Positions 21,449-34,089 of a stretch of 64,000 nt of DNA are shown here, piece by piece. The position numbers and the translations under genes were made by a program. Location of the stretch: the NCBI GenBank assembly GCA_036245805.1, contig BTRK01000004.1, forward strand, positions 33,899,541-33,963,540. Reading direction: 5' to 3'. Below the pieces are notes generated by a model. That model was not told the DNA's origin. It searched no databases and saw only the letters and a list, made by a program, of their open reading frames with translations. Positions within the stretch are counted from its first letter, which is position 1. Every line of letters begins with the position of its first letter. This DNA comes from Pristionchus mayeri (lineage: Eukaryota; Nematoda; Chromadorea; Rhabditida; Neodiplogasteridae).

Positions 21449-23838
21449 CTGCTATGGCTTGAGCTCTGCTATTTCCTCGGGTATAGTCGCAAAATTTTCG
21501 ACTTCTGTGACTGTAGGCGAGTCGTTACCGCTTGGCTCGCCTGTTCAATGGAGGTGCTGTTGAGGATATCCAAACGCATTCACACCACTATCTTCTCTAT
21601 CCGTTCAATTCTCCCCTGATCCTCTAGCTCCTCCTTAGTTGTGTCTTTAGTTCTTTCTCAATCTCTTCCTCAACTGTTCCCCACATTCTGCTATGGCTTG
21701 AGCTCTGCTATTTCCTCGGGTATAGTCGCAAAAGTTTCGACTTCTGTGACTGTAGGCGAGTCGTTACCGCTTGGCTCGCCTGTTCAATGGAGGTGCTGTT
21801 GAGGATATCCAAACGCATTCACACCACTATCTTCTCTATCCGTTCAATTCTCCCCTGATCCTCTAGCTCCTCCGTAGTTGTGTCTTTAGTTCTTTCTCAA
21901 TCTCTTCCTCAAGTGTTCCCCATATTGTGCTATGGCTTGAGCTCTGCTATTTCCTCGGGTATAGTCGCAAAAGTTTCGACTTCTGTGACTGTAGGCGAGT
22001 CGTTACCGCTTGGCTCGCCTGTTCAATGGAGGTGCTGTTGAGGATATCCAAACGCATTCACACCACTATCTTCTCTATCCGTTCAATTCTCCCCTGATCC
22101 TCTAGCTCCTCCGTAGTTGTGTCTTTAGTTCTTTCTCAATCTCTTCCTCAAGTGTTCCCCATATTGTGCTATGGCTTGAGCTCTGCTATTTCCTCGGGTA
22201 TAGTCGCAAAAGTTTCGACTTCTGTGACTGTAGGCGAGTCGTTACCGCTTGGCTCGCCTGTTCAATGGAGGTGCTGTTGAGGATATCCAAACGCATTCAC
22301 ACCACTATCTTCTCTATCCGTTCAATTCTCCCCAGATCCTCTAGCTCCTCCTTAGTTGTGTCTTTAGTTCTTTCTCAATCTCTTCCTGAATAGTTCCCCA
22401 TATTGTGCTATGGCTTGAGCTCTGCTATTTCCTCGGGAATAGTCGCAAAAGTTTCGACTTCTGCGACTGTAGGCGAGTCGTTACCGCTTGGCTCGCCTGT
22501 TCAATGGAGGTGCTGTTGAGGATATCCAAACGCATTCACACCACTATCTTCTCTATCCGTTCAATTCTCCCCAGATCCTCTAGCTCCTCCTTAGTTGTGT
22601 CTTTAGTTCTTTCTCAATCTCTTCCTGAATAGTTCCCCATATTGTGCTATGGCTTGAGCTCTGCTATTTCCTCGGGTATAGTCGCAAAAGTTTCGACTTC
22701 TGTGACTGTATGCGAGTCGTTACCGCTTGGCTCGCCTGTTCAATGGAGGTGCTGTTGAGGATATCCAAACGCATTCACACCATTATCTTCTCTATCCGTT
22801 CAATTCTCCCCAGATCCTCTAGCTCCTCCTTAGTTGTGTCTTTAGTTCTTTCTCAATCTCTTCCTGAATAGTTCCCCATATTGTGCTATGGCTTGAGCTC
22901 TGCTATTTCCTCGGGTATAGTCGCAAAAGTTTCGACTTCTGTGACTGTAGGCGAGTCGTTACCGCTTGGCTCGCCTGTTCAATGGAGGTGCTGTTGAGGA
23001 TATCCAAACGCATTCACACCACTATCTTCTCTATCCGTTCAATTCTCCCCAGATCCTCTAGCTCCTCCTTAGTTGTGTCTTTAGTTCTTTCTCAATCTCT
23101 TCCTGAATAGTTCCCCATATTGTGCTATGGCTTGAGCTCTGCTATTTCCTCGGGAATAGTCGCAAAAGTTTCGACTTCTGCGACTGTAGGCGAGTCGTTA
23201 CCGCTTGGCTCGCCTGTTCAATGGAGGTGCTGTTGAGGATATCCAAACGCATTCACACCACTATCTTCTCTATCAGTTCAATTCTCCCCAGATCCTCTAG
23301 CTCCTCCTTAGTTGTGTCTTTAGTTCTTTCTCAATCTCTTCCTGAATAGTTCCCCATATTGTGCTATGGCTTGAGCTCTGCTATTTCCTCGGGTATAGTC
23401 GCAAAAGTTTCGACTTCTGTGACTGTATGCGAGTCGTTACCGCTTGGCTCGCCTGTTCAATGGAGGTGCTGTTGAGGATATCCAAACGCATTCACACCAT
23501 TATCTTCTCTATCCGTTCAATTCTCCCCAGATCCTCTAGCTCCTCCTTAGTTGTGTCTTTAGTTCTTTCTCAATCTCTTCCTGAATAGTTCCCCATATTG
23601 TGCTATGGCTTGAGCTCTGCTATTTCCTCGGGTATAGTCGCAAAAGTTTCGACTTCTGTGACTGTAGGCGAGTCGTTACCGCTTGGCTCGCCTGTTCAAT
23701 GGAGGTGCTGTTGAGGATATCCAAACGCATTCACACCACTATCTTCTCTATCCGTTCAATTCTCCCCAGATCCTCTAGCTCCTCCTTAGTTGTGTCTTTA
23801 GTTCTTTCTCAATCTCTTCCTGAATAGTTCCCCATATA
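21449..23838 (+). repeat. Further copies of the 10-mer's components
   Basis: Two CACATTCTG units (21449, with AAAATTTTCG, and 21688) and two CTCCGTAG units lead to N-M-R-N-M-R at 22405, 22644, 22883, 23122, 23361 and 23600. The last CTCCGTAG unit before the distant exception at 45 kb is near 22111. Confidence 0.75.
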
Positions 23839-26800
23839 GTGCTATGGCTTGAGCTCTGCTATTTCCTCGGGTATAGTCGCAAAAGTTTCGACTTCTGTGA
23901 CTGTAGGCGAGTCGTTACCGCTTGGCTCGCCTGTTCAATGGAGGTGCTGTTGAGGATATCCAAACGCATTCACACCACTATCTTCTCTATCCGTTCAATT
24001 CTCCCCTGATCCTCTAGCTCCTCCTTAGTTGTGTCTTTACTTCTTTCTCAATCTCTTCCTCAACTGTTCCCCACATTCTGCTATGGCTTGAGCTCTGCTA
24101 TTTCCTCGGGTATAGTCGCAAAAGTTTCGACTTCTGTGACTGTATGCGAGTCGTTACCGCTTGGCTCGCCTGTTCAATGGAGGTGCTGTTGAGGATATCC
24201 AAACGCATTCACACCATTATCTTCTCTATCCGTTCAATTCTCCCCAGATCCTCTAGCTCCTCCTTAGTTGTGTCTTTAGTTCTTTCTCAATCTCTTCCTG
24301 AATAGTTCCCCATATTGTGCTATGGCTTGAGCTCTGCTATTTCCTCGGGTATAGTCGCAAAAGTTTCGACTTCTGTGACTGTAGGCGAGTCGTTACCGCT
24401 TGGCTCGCCTGTTCAATGGAGGTGCTGTTGAGGATATCCAAACGCATTCACACCACTATCTTCTCTATCCGTTCAATTCTCCCCTGATCCTCTAGCTCCT
24501 CCTTAGTTGTGTCTTTAGTTCTTTCTTAATCTCTTCCTCAACTGTTCCCCACATTCTGCTATGGCTTGAGCTCTGCTATTTCCTCGGGTATAGTCGCAAA
24601 AGTTTCGACTTCTGTGACTGTAGGCGAGTCGTTACCGCTTGGCTCGCCTGTTCAATGGAGGTGCTGTTGAGGATATCCAAACGCATTCACACCACTATCT
24701 TCTCTATCCGTTCAATTCTCCCCAGATCCTCTAGCTCCTCCTTAGTTGTGTCTTTAGTTCTTTCTCAATCTCTTCCTGAATAGTTCCCCATATTGTGCTA
24801 TGGCTTGAGCTCTGCTATTTCCTCGGGAATAGTCGCAAAAGTTTCGACTTCTGTGACTGTAGGCGAGTCGTTACCGCTTGGCTCGCCTGTTCAATGGAGG
24901 TGCTGTTGAGGATATCCAAACGCATTCACACCACTATCTTCTCTATCCGTTCAATTCTCCCCAGATCCTCTAGCTCCTCCTTAGTTGTGTCTTTAGTTCT
25001 TTCTCAATCTCTTCCTGAATAGTTCCCCATATAGTGCTATGGCTTGAGCTCTGCTATTTCCTCGGGTATAGTCGCAAAAGTTTCGACTTCTGTGACTGTA
25101 GGCGAGTCGTTACCGCTTGGCTCGCCTGTTCAATGGAGGTGCTGTTGAGGATATCCAAACGCATTCACACCACTATCTTCTCTATCCGTTCAATTCTCCC
25201 CTGATCCTCTAGCTCCTCCTTAGTTGTGTCTTTAGTTCTTTCTCAATCTCTTCCTCAACTGTTCCCCACATTCTGCTATGGCTTGAGCTCTGCTATTTCC
25301 TCGGGTATAGTCGCAAAAGTTTCGACTTCTGTGACTGTATGCGAGTCGTTACCGCTTGGCTCGCCTGTTCAATGGAGGTGCTGTTGAGGATATCCAAACG
25401 CATTCACACCATTATCTTCTCTATCCGTTCAATTCTCCCCAGATCCTCTAGCTCCTCCTTAGTTGTGTCTTTAGTTCTTTCTCAATCTCTTCCTGAATAG
25501 TTCCCCATATTGTGCTATGGCTTGAGCTCTGCTATTTCCTCGGGTATAGTCGCAAAAGTTTCGACTTCTGTGACTGTAGGCGAGTCGTTACCGCTTGGCT
25601 CGCCTGTTCAATGGAGGTGCTGTTGAGGATATCCAAACGCATTCACACCACTATCTTCTCTATCCGTTCAATTCTCCCCTGATCCTCTAGCTCCTCCTTA
25701 GTTGTGTCTTTAGTTCTTTCTTAATCTCTTCCTCAACTGTTCCCCACATTCTGCTATGGCTTGAGCTCTGCTATTTCCTCGGGTATAGTCGCAAAAGTTT
25801 CGACTTCTGTGACTGTAGGCGAGTCGTTACCGCTTGGCTCGCCTGTTCAATGGAGGTGCTGTTGAGGATATCCAAACGCATTCACACCACTATCTTCTCT
25901 ATCCGTTCAATTCTCCCCAGATCCTCTAGCTCCTCCTTAGTTGTGTCTTTAGTTCTTTCTCAATCTCTTCCTGAATAGTTCCCCATATTGTGCTATGGCT
26001 TGAGCTCTGCTATTTCCTCGGGAATAGTCGCAAAAGTTTCGACTTCTGTGACTGTAGGCGAGTCGTTACCGCTTGGCTCGCCTGTTCAATGGAGGTGCTG
26101 TTGAGGATATCCAAACGCATTCACACCACTATCTTCTCTATCCGTTCAATTCTCCCCAGATCCTCTAGCTCCTCCTTAGTTGTGTCTTTAGTTCTTTCTC
26201 AATCTCTTCCTGAATAGTTCCCCATATTGTGCTATGGCTTGAGCTCTGCTATTTCCTCGGGTATAGTCGCAAAAGTTTCGACTTCTGTGACTGTAGGCGA
26301 GTCGTTACCGCTTGGCTCGCCTGTTCAATGGAGGTGCTGTTGAGGATATCCAAACGCATTCACACCATTATCTTCTCTATCCGTTCAATTCTCCCCAGAT
26401 CCTCTAGCTCCTCCTTAGTTGTGTCTTTAGTTCTTTCTCAATCTCTTCCTCAACTGTTCCCCATATTGTGCTATGGCTTGAGCTCTGCTATTTCCTCGGG
26501 TATAGTCGCAAAAGTTTCGACTTCTGTGACTGTAGGCGAGTCGTTACCGCTTGGCTCGCCTGTTCAATGGAGGTGCTGTTGAGGATATCCAAACGCATTC
26601 ACACCACTATCTTCTCTATCCGTTCAATTCTCCCCTGATCCTCTAGCTCCTCCTTAGTTGTGTCTTTAGTTCTTTCTCAATCTCTTCCTCAACTGTTCCC
26701 CACATTCTGCTATGGCTTGAGCTCTGCTATTTCCTCGGGTATAGTCGCAAAAGTTTCGACTTCTGTGACTGTAGGCGAGTCGTTACCGCTTGGCTCGCCT

Positions 26801-27761
26801 GTTCAATGGAGGTGCTGTTGAGGATATCCAAACGCATTCACACCACTATCTTCTCTATCCGTTCAATTCTCCCCAGATCCTCTAGCTCCTCCTTAGTTGT
26901 GTCTTTAGTTCTTTCTCAATCTCTTCCTGAATAGTTCCCCATATTGTGCTATGGCTTGAGCTCTGCTATTTCCTCGGGTATAGTCGCAAAAGTTTCGACT
27001 TCTGTGACTGTAGGCGAGTCGTTACCGCTTGGCTCGCCTGTTCAATGGAGGTGCTGTTGAGGATATCCAAACGCATTCACACCACTATCTTCTCTATCCG
27101 TTCAATTCTCCCCAGATCCTCTAGCTCCTCCTTAGTTGTGTCTTTAGTTCTTTCTCAATCTCTTCCTGAATAGTTCCCCATATTGTGCTATGGCTTGAGC
27201 TCTGCTATTTCCTCGGGAATAGTCGCAAAAGTTTCGACTTCTGTGACTGTAGGCGAGTCGTTACCGCTTGGCTCGCCTGTTCAATGGAGGTGCTGTTGAG
27301 GATATCCAAACGCATTCACACCACTATCTTCTCTATCCGTTCAATTCTCCCCAGATCCTCTAGCTCCTCCTTAGTTGTGTCTTTAGTTCTTTCTCAATCT
27401 CTTCCTGAATAGTTCCCCATATTGTGCTATGGCTTGAGCTCTGCTATTTCCTCGGGTATAGTCGCAAAAGTTTCGACTTCTGTGACTGTAGGCGAGTCGT
27501 TACCGCTTGGCTCGCCTGTTCAATGGAGGTGCTGTTGAGGATATCCAAACGCATTCACACCATTATCTTCTCTATCCGTTCAATTCTCCCCAGATCCTCT
27601 AGCTCCTCCTTAGTTGTGTCTTTAGTTCTTTCTCAATCTCTTCCTCAACTGTTCCCCATATTGTGCTATGGCTTGAGCTCTGCTATTTCCTCGGGTATAG
27701 TCGCAAAAGTTTCGACTTCTGTGACTGTAGGCGAGTCGTTACCGCTTGGCTCGCCTGTTCA
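23839..27761 (+). repeat. 5-mer HOR ending at an inversion junction
   Basis: Copies of 1195 bp start at 23839, 25034 and, in changed form, 26229 and 27424. The order is CATATAGTG unit, CACATTCTG+TATGCGAG, plain, CACATTCTG, GGGAATAG. Rare changes CTTAATCTC (near 24527 and 25721) and TTTACTTC (24040) tag single units. The last copy is cut at 27759-27761, where the orientation flips. Confidence 0.85.
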
Positions 27762-30700
27762 GGGGAGAATTGAACGGATAGAGAAGATAGTGGTGTGAAT
27801 GCGTTTGGATATCCTCAACAGCACCTCCATTGAACAGGCGAGCCAAGCGGTAACGACTCGCCTACAGTCACAGAAGTCGAAACTTTTGCGACTATACCCG
27901 AGGAAATAGCAGAGCTCAAGCCATAGCACAATATGGGGAACAGTTGAGGAAGAGATTGAGAAAGAACTAAAGACACAACTAAGGAGGAGCTAGAGGATCT
28001 GGGGAGAATTGAACGGATAGAGAAGATAATGGTGTGAATGCGTTTGGATATCCTCAACAGCACCTCCATTGAACAGGCGAGCCAAGCGGTAACGACTCGC
28101 CTACAGTCACAGAAGTCGAAACTTTTGCGACTATACCCGAGGAAATAGCAGAGCTCAAGCCATAGCACAATATGGGGAACTATTCAGGAAGAGATTGAGA
28201 AAGAACTAAAGACACAACTAAGGAGGAGCTAGAGGATCTGGGGAGAATTGAACGGATAGAGAAGATAGTGGTGTGAATGCGTTTGGATATCCTCAACAGC
28301 ACCTCCATTGAACAGGCGAGCCAAGCGGTAACGACTCGCCTACAGTCACAGAAGTCGAAACTTTTGCGACTATTCCCGAGGAAATAGCAGAGCTCAAGCC
28401 ATAGCACAATATGGGGAACTATTCAGGAAGAGATTGAGAAAGAACTAAAGACACAACTAAGGAGGAGCTAGAGGATCTGGGGAGAATTGAACGGATAGAG
28501 AAGATAGTGGTGTGAATGCGTTTGGATATCCTCAACAGCACCTCCATTGAACAGGCGAGCCAAGCGGTAACGACTCGCCTACAGTCACAGAAGTCGAAAC
28601 TTTTGCGACTATACCCGAGGAAATAGCAGAGCTCAAGCCATAGCAGAATGTGGGGAACAGTTGAGGAAGAGATTAAGAAAGAACTAAAGACACAACTAAG
28701 GAGGAGCTAGAGGATCAGGGGAGAATTGAACGGATAGAGAAGATAGTGGTGTGAATGCGTTTGGATATCCTCAACAGCACCTCCATTGAACAGGCGAGCC
28801 AAGCGGTAACGACTCGCCTACAGTCACAGAAGTCGAAACTTTTGCGACTATACCCGAGGAAATAGCAGAGCTCAAGCCATAGCACAATATGGGGAACTAT
28901 TCAGGAAGAGATTGAGAAAGAACTAAAGACACAACTAAGGAGGAGCTAGAGGATCTGGGGAGAATTGAACGGATAGAGAAGATAATGGTGTGAATGCGTT
29001 TGGATATCCTCAACAGCACCTCCATTGAACAGGCGAGCCAAGCGGTAACGACTCGCATACAGTCACAGAAGTCGAAACTTTTGCGACTATACCCGAGGAA
29101 ATAGCAGAGCTCAAGCCATAGCAGAATGTGGGGAACAGTTGAGGAAGAGATTGAGAAAGAACTAAAGACACAACTAAGGAGGAGCTAGAGGATCAGGGGA
29201 GAATTGAACGGATAGAGAAGATAGTGGTGTGAATGCGTTTGGATATCCTCAACAGCACCTCCATTGAACAGGCGAGCCAAGCGGTAACGACTCGCCTACA
29301 GTCACAGAAGTCGAAACTTTTGCGACTATACCCGAGGAAATAGCAGAGCTCAAGCCATAGCACTATATGGGGAACTATTCAGGAAGAGATTGAGAAAGAA
29401 CTAAAGACACAACTAAGGAGGAGCTAGAGGATCTGGGGAGAATTGAACGGATAGAGAAGATAGTGGTGTGAATGCGTTTGGATATCCTCAACAGCACCTC
29501 CATTGAACAGGCGAGCCAAGCGGTAACGACTCGCCTACAGTCACAGAAGTCGAAACTTTTGCGACTATTCCCGAGGAAATAGCAGAGCTCAAGCCATAGC
29601 ACAATATGGGGAACTATTCAGGAAGAGATTGAGAAAGAACTAAAGACACAACTAAGGAGGAGCTAGAGGATCTGGGGAGAATTGAACGGATAGAGAAGAT
29701 AGTGGTGTGAATGCGTTTGGATATCCTCAACAGCACCTCCATTGAACAGGCGAGCCAAGCGGTAACGACTCGCCTACAGTCACAGAAGTCGAAACTTTTG
29801 CGACTATACCCGAGGAAATAGCAGAGCTCAAGCCATAGCAGAATGTGGGGAACAGTTGAGGAAGAGATTAAGAAAGAACTAAAGACACAACTAAGGAGGA
29901 GCTAGAGGATCAGGGGAGAATTGAACGGATAGAGAAGATAATGGTGTGAATGCGTTTGGATATCCTCAACAGCACCTCCATTGAACAGGCGAGCCAAGCG
30001 GTAACGACTCGCCTACAGTCACAGAAGTCGAAACTTTTGCGACTATACCCGAGGAAATAGCAGAGCTCAAGCCATAGCACAATATGGGGAACTATTCAGG
30101 AAGAGATTGAGAAAGAACTAAAGACACAACTAAGGAGGAGCTAGAGGATCTGGGGAGAATTGAACGGATAGAGAAGATAATGGTGTGAATGCGTTTGGAT
30201 ATCCTCAACAGCACCTCCATTGAACAGGCGAGCCAAGCGGTAACGACTCGCATACAGTCACAGAAGTCGAAACTTTTGCGACTATACCCGAGGAAATAGC
30301 AGAGCTCAAGCCATAGCAGAATGTGGGGAACAGTTGAGGAAGAGATTAAGAAAGAACTAAAGACACAACTAAGGAGGAGCTAGAGGATCAGGGGAGAATT
30401 GAACGGATAGAGAAGATAATGGTGTGAATGCGTTTGGATATCCTCAACAGCACCTCCATTGAACAGGCGAGCCAAGCGGTAACGACTCGCCTACAGTCAC
30501 AGAAGTCGAAACTTTTGCGACTATACCCGAGGAAATAGCAGAGCTCAAGCCATAGCACAATATGGGGAACTATTCAGGAAGAGATTGAGAAAGAACTAAA
30601 GACACAACTAAGGAGGAGCTAGAGGATCTGGGGAGAATTGAACGGATAGAGAAGATAATGGTGTGAATGCGTTTGGATATCCTCAACAGCACCTCCATTG

Positions 30701-31052
30701 AACAGGCGAGCCAAGCGGTAACGACTCGCATACAGTCACAGAAGTCGAAACTTTTGCGACTATACCCGAGGAAATAGCAGAGCTCAAGCCATAGCAGAAT
30801 GTGGGGAACAGTTGAGGAAGAGATTGAGAAAGAAGTAAAGACACAACTAAGGAGGAGCTAGAGGATCAGGGGAGAATTGAACGGATAGAGAAGATAGTGG
30901 TGTGAATGCGTTTGGATATCCTCAACAGCACCTCCATTGAACAGGCGAGCCAAGCGGTAACGACTCGCCTACAGTCACAGAAGTCGAAACTTTTGCGACT
31001 ATACCCGAGGAAATAGCAGAGCTCAAGCCATAGCACTATATGGGGAACTATT
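27759..31052 (-). repeat. Inverted satellite segment (3.3 kb), inverted copy of 23823-26638
   Basis: All monomers here are reverse-complemented. Marked units line up with the left arm so that paired coordinates sum to 54397: the GGGAATAG units at 25990 and 24795 pair with those ending at 28407 and 29602, and the CATATAGTG variant at 25030 pairs with 29367. Beyond about 29.6 kb the sum becomes 54875, because the right arm has one extra dimer (478 bp). The private base change TTTACTTC (24040) recurs inverted at 30835. The spacer between the arms, 26639-27758, is ordinary forward satellite. The left junction shares TCA with both parents; the right junction, ACTATT|GTTACC at 31052/31053, shows no clear shared bases. 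Confidence 0.92.
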
Positions 31053-34000
31053 GTTACCGCTTGGCTCGCCTGTTCAATGGAGGTGCTGTTGAGGATATCC
31101 AAACGCATTTACACCACAATCTTTTCTATCCGTTCAATTCTCCCCTGATCCTCTAGCTCCTCCTTAGTTGTGTCTTTAGTTCTTTCTCAATCTCTTTCTC
31201 AACTGTTCCCCACATTGTGCTATGGCTTGAGCTCTGCTATTTCCTCGGGTACAGTCGCAAAAGTTTCGACTTCTGTGACTATAGGCGAGTCGTTACCGCT
31301 TGGCTCGCCTGTTCAATGGAGGTGCTGTTGAGGATATCCAAACGCATTCACACCACTATCTTCTCTATCCGTTCAATTCTCCCCTGATCCTCTAGCTCCT
31401 CCTTAGTTGTGCCTTTAGTTCTTTCTCAATCTCTTTCTCAACTGTTCCCCACATTGTGCTATGGCTTGAGCTCTGCTATTTCCTCAGGTATAGTCGCAAA
31501 AGTTTCGACTTCTGTGACTGTAGGCGAGTCGTTACCGCTTGGCTCGCCTGTTCAATGGAGGTGCTGTTGAGGATATCCAAACGCATTCACACCACTATCT
31601 TCTCTATCCGTTCAATTCTCCCCTGATCCTCTAGCTCCTCCTTAGTTGTGTCTTTAGTTCTTTCTCAATCTCTTTCTCAACTGTTCCCCACATTGTGCTA
31701 TGGCTTGAGCTCTGCTATTTCCTCGGGTATAGTCGCAAAAGTTTCGACTTCTGCGACTGTAGGCGAGTCGTTACCGCTTGACTCGCCTGTTCGATGGAGG
31801 TGCTGTTGAGGATATCCAAACGCATTCACACCACTATCTTCTCTATCCGTTCAATTCTCCCCAGATCCTCTAGCTCCTCCTTAGTTGTGTCTTTAGTTCT
31901 TTCTCAATCTCTTCCTCAACTGTTCCCCACATTGTGCTATGGCTTGAGCTCTGCTATTTCCTCGGGTATAGTCGCAAAAGTTTCGACTTCTGTGACTGTA
32001 TGTGAGTCGTTACCGCTTGGCTCGCCTGTTCAATGGAGGTGCATGTTGAGGATATCCAAACGCATTCACACCACTATCTTCTCTATCGGTTCAATTCTCC
32101 CCTGATCCTCTAGCTCCTCCTTAGTTGTGTCTTTAGTTCTTTCTCAATCTCTTCCTGAATAGTTCCCCATATTGTTTTATGGCTTGAGCTCTGCTATTTC
32201 CTCGGGTATAGTCGCAAAAGTTTGACTTCTGTGACTGAATGCGAGTCGTTACCGCTTGGCTCGCCTGTTCAATGGAGGTGCTGTTGAGGATATCCAAACG
32301 CATTCACACCACTATCTTCTCTATCCGTTCAATTCTCCCCTGATCCTCTAGCTCCTCCTTAGTTGTGTCTTTAGTTCTTTCTCAATCTCTTTCTCAACTG
32401 TTCCCCACATTGTGCTATGGCTTGAGCTCTGCAATTTCCTCGGGTATAGTCGCAAAAGTTTCGACTTCTGTGACTATAGGCGAGTCGTTACCGCTTGGCT
32501 CGCCTGTTCAATGGAGGTGCTGTTGAGGATATCCAAACGCATTCACACCACTATCTTCTCTATCCGTTCAATTCTCCCCTGATCCTCTAGCTCCTCCTTA
32601 GTTGTGTCTTTAGTTCTTTCTCAATCTCTTTCTCAACTGTTCCCCACATTGTGCTATGGCTTGAGCTCTGCTATTTCCTCGGGTATAGTCGCAAAAGTTT
32701 CGACTTCTGTGACTATAGGCGAGTCGTTACCGCTTGGCTCGCCTGTTCAATGGAGGTGCTGTTGAGGATATCCAAACGCATTCACACCACTATCTTCTCT
32801 ATCCGTTCAATTCTCCCCAGATCCTCTAGCTCCTCCTTAGTTGTGTCTTTAGTTCTTTCTCAATCTCTTCCTCAACTGTTCCCCACATTGTGCTATGGCT
32901 TGAGCTCTGCTATTTCCTCGGGTATAGTCGCAAAAGTTTCGACTTCTGTGACTGTAGGCGAGTCGTTACCGCTTGGCTCGCCTGTTCAATGGAGGTGCTG
33001 TTGAGGATATCCAAACGCATTCACACCACTATCTTCTCTATCCGTTCAATTCTCCCCTGATCCTCTAGCTCCTCCTTAGTTGTGTCTTTAGTTCTTTCTC
33101 AATCTCTTTCTCAACTGTTCCCCACATTGTGCTATGGCTTGAGCTCTGCTATTTCCTCGGGTATAGTCGCAAAAGTTTCGACTTCTGTGACTATAGGCGA
33201 GTCGTTACCGCTTGGCTCGCCTGTTCAATGGAGGTGCTGTTGAGGATATCCAAACGCATTCACACCACTATCTTCTCTATCCGTTCAATTCTCCCCTGAT
33301 CCTCTAGCTCCTCCTTAGTTGTGTCTTTAGTTCTTTCTCAATCTCTTCCTCAACTGTTCCCCATATTGTGCTATGGCTTGAGCTCTGCTATTTCCTCGGG
33401 TATAGTCGCAAAAGTTTCGACTTCTGCGACTGTAGGCGAGTCGTTACCGCTTGGCTCGCCTGTTCAATGGAGGTGCTGTTGAGGATATCCAAACGCATTC
33501 ACACCACTATCTTCTCTATCCGTTCAATTCTCCCCTGATCCTCTAGCTCCTCCTTAGTTGTGTCTTTAGTTCTTTCTCAATCTCTTTCTGAATAGTTCCC
33601 CATATTGTGCTATGGCTTGAGCTCTGCTATTTCCTCGGGTATAGTCGCAAAAGTTTCGACTTCTGTGACTGTAGGCGAGTCGTTACCGCTTGGCTCGCCT
33701 GTTCAATGGAGGTGCTGTTGAGGATATCCAAACGCATTCACACCACTATCTTCTCTATCCGTTCAATTCTCCCCTGATCCTCTAGCTCCTCCTTAGTTGT
33801 GTCTTTAGTTCTTTCTCAATCTCTTTCTCAACTGTTCCCCACATTGTGCTACGGCTTGAGCTCTGCTATTTCCTCGGGTATAGTCGCAAAAGTTTCGACT
33901 TCTGCGACTGTAGGCGAGTCGTTACCGCTTGGCTCGCCTGTTCAATGGAGGTGCTGTTGAGGATATCCAAACGCATTCACACCACTATCTTCTCTATCCG

Positions 34001-34089
34001 TTCAATTCTCCCCTGATCCTCTAGCTCCTCCTTAGTTGTGTCTTTAGTTCTTTCTCAATCTCTTCCTCAACTGTTCCCCATATTGTGCT
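31053..34089 (+). repeat. Satellite block with CTTTCTCAACTG/CACATTGTG monomers
   Basis: Past the inversion the prevailing form has CTCTTTCTCAACTG, CCCCACATTGTG and often GACTATAGGCG. The first unit is truncated at 31053 and carries CATTTACACCACAATC; its untruncated counterpart lies 3585 bp (15 monomers) downstream, at 34638. A divergent cluster near 31780-32230 has CTTGACTCGCC, TTCGATGGAGG, TGTATGTGAG, GGTGCATGTTG (+1 bp), TATCGGTTC, ATTGTTTTATGG and GTTTGACTTC (-1 bp). Confidence 0.85.

Noticed and set aside
27759..31052. Inverted segment as a transposon with terminal inverted repeats
   Set aside because: The arms are ordinary satellite monomers, the spacer is satellite too, and there is no transposase or target-site duplication.
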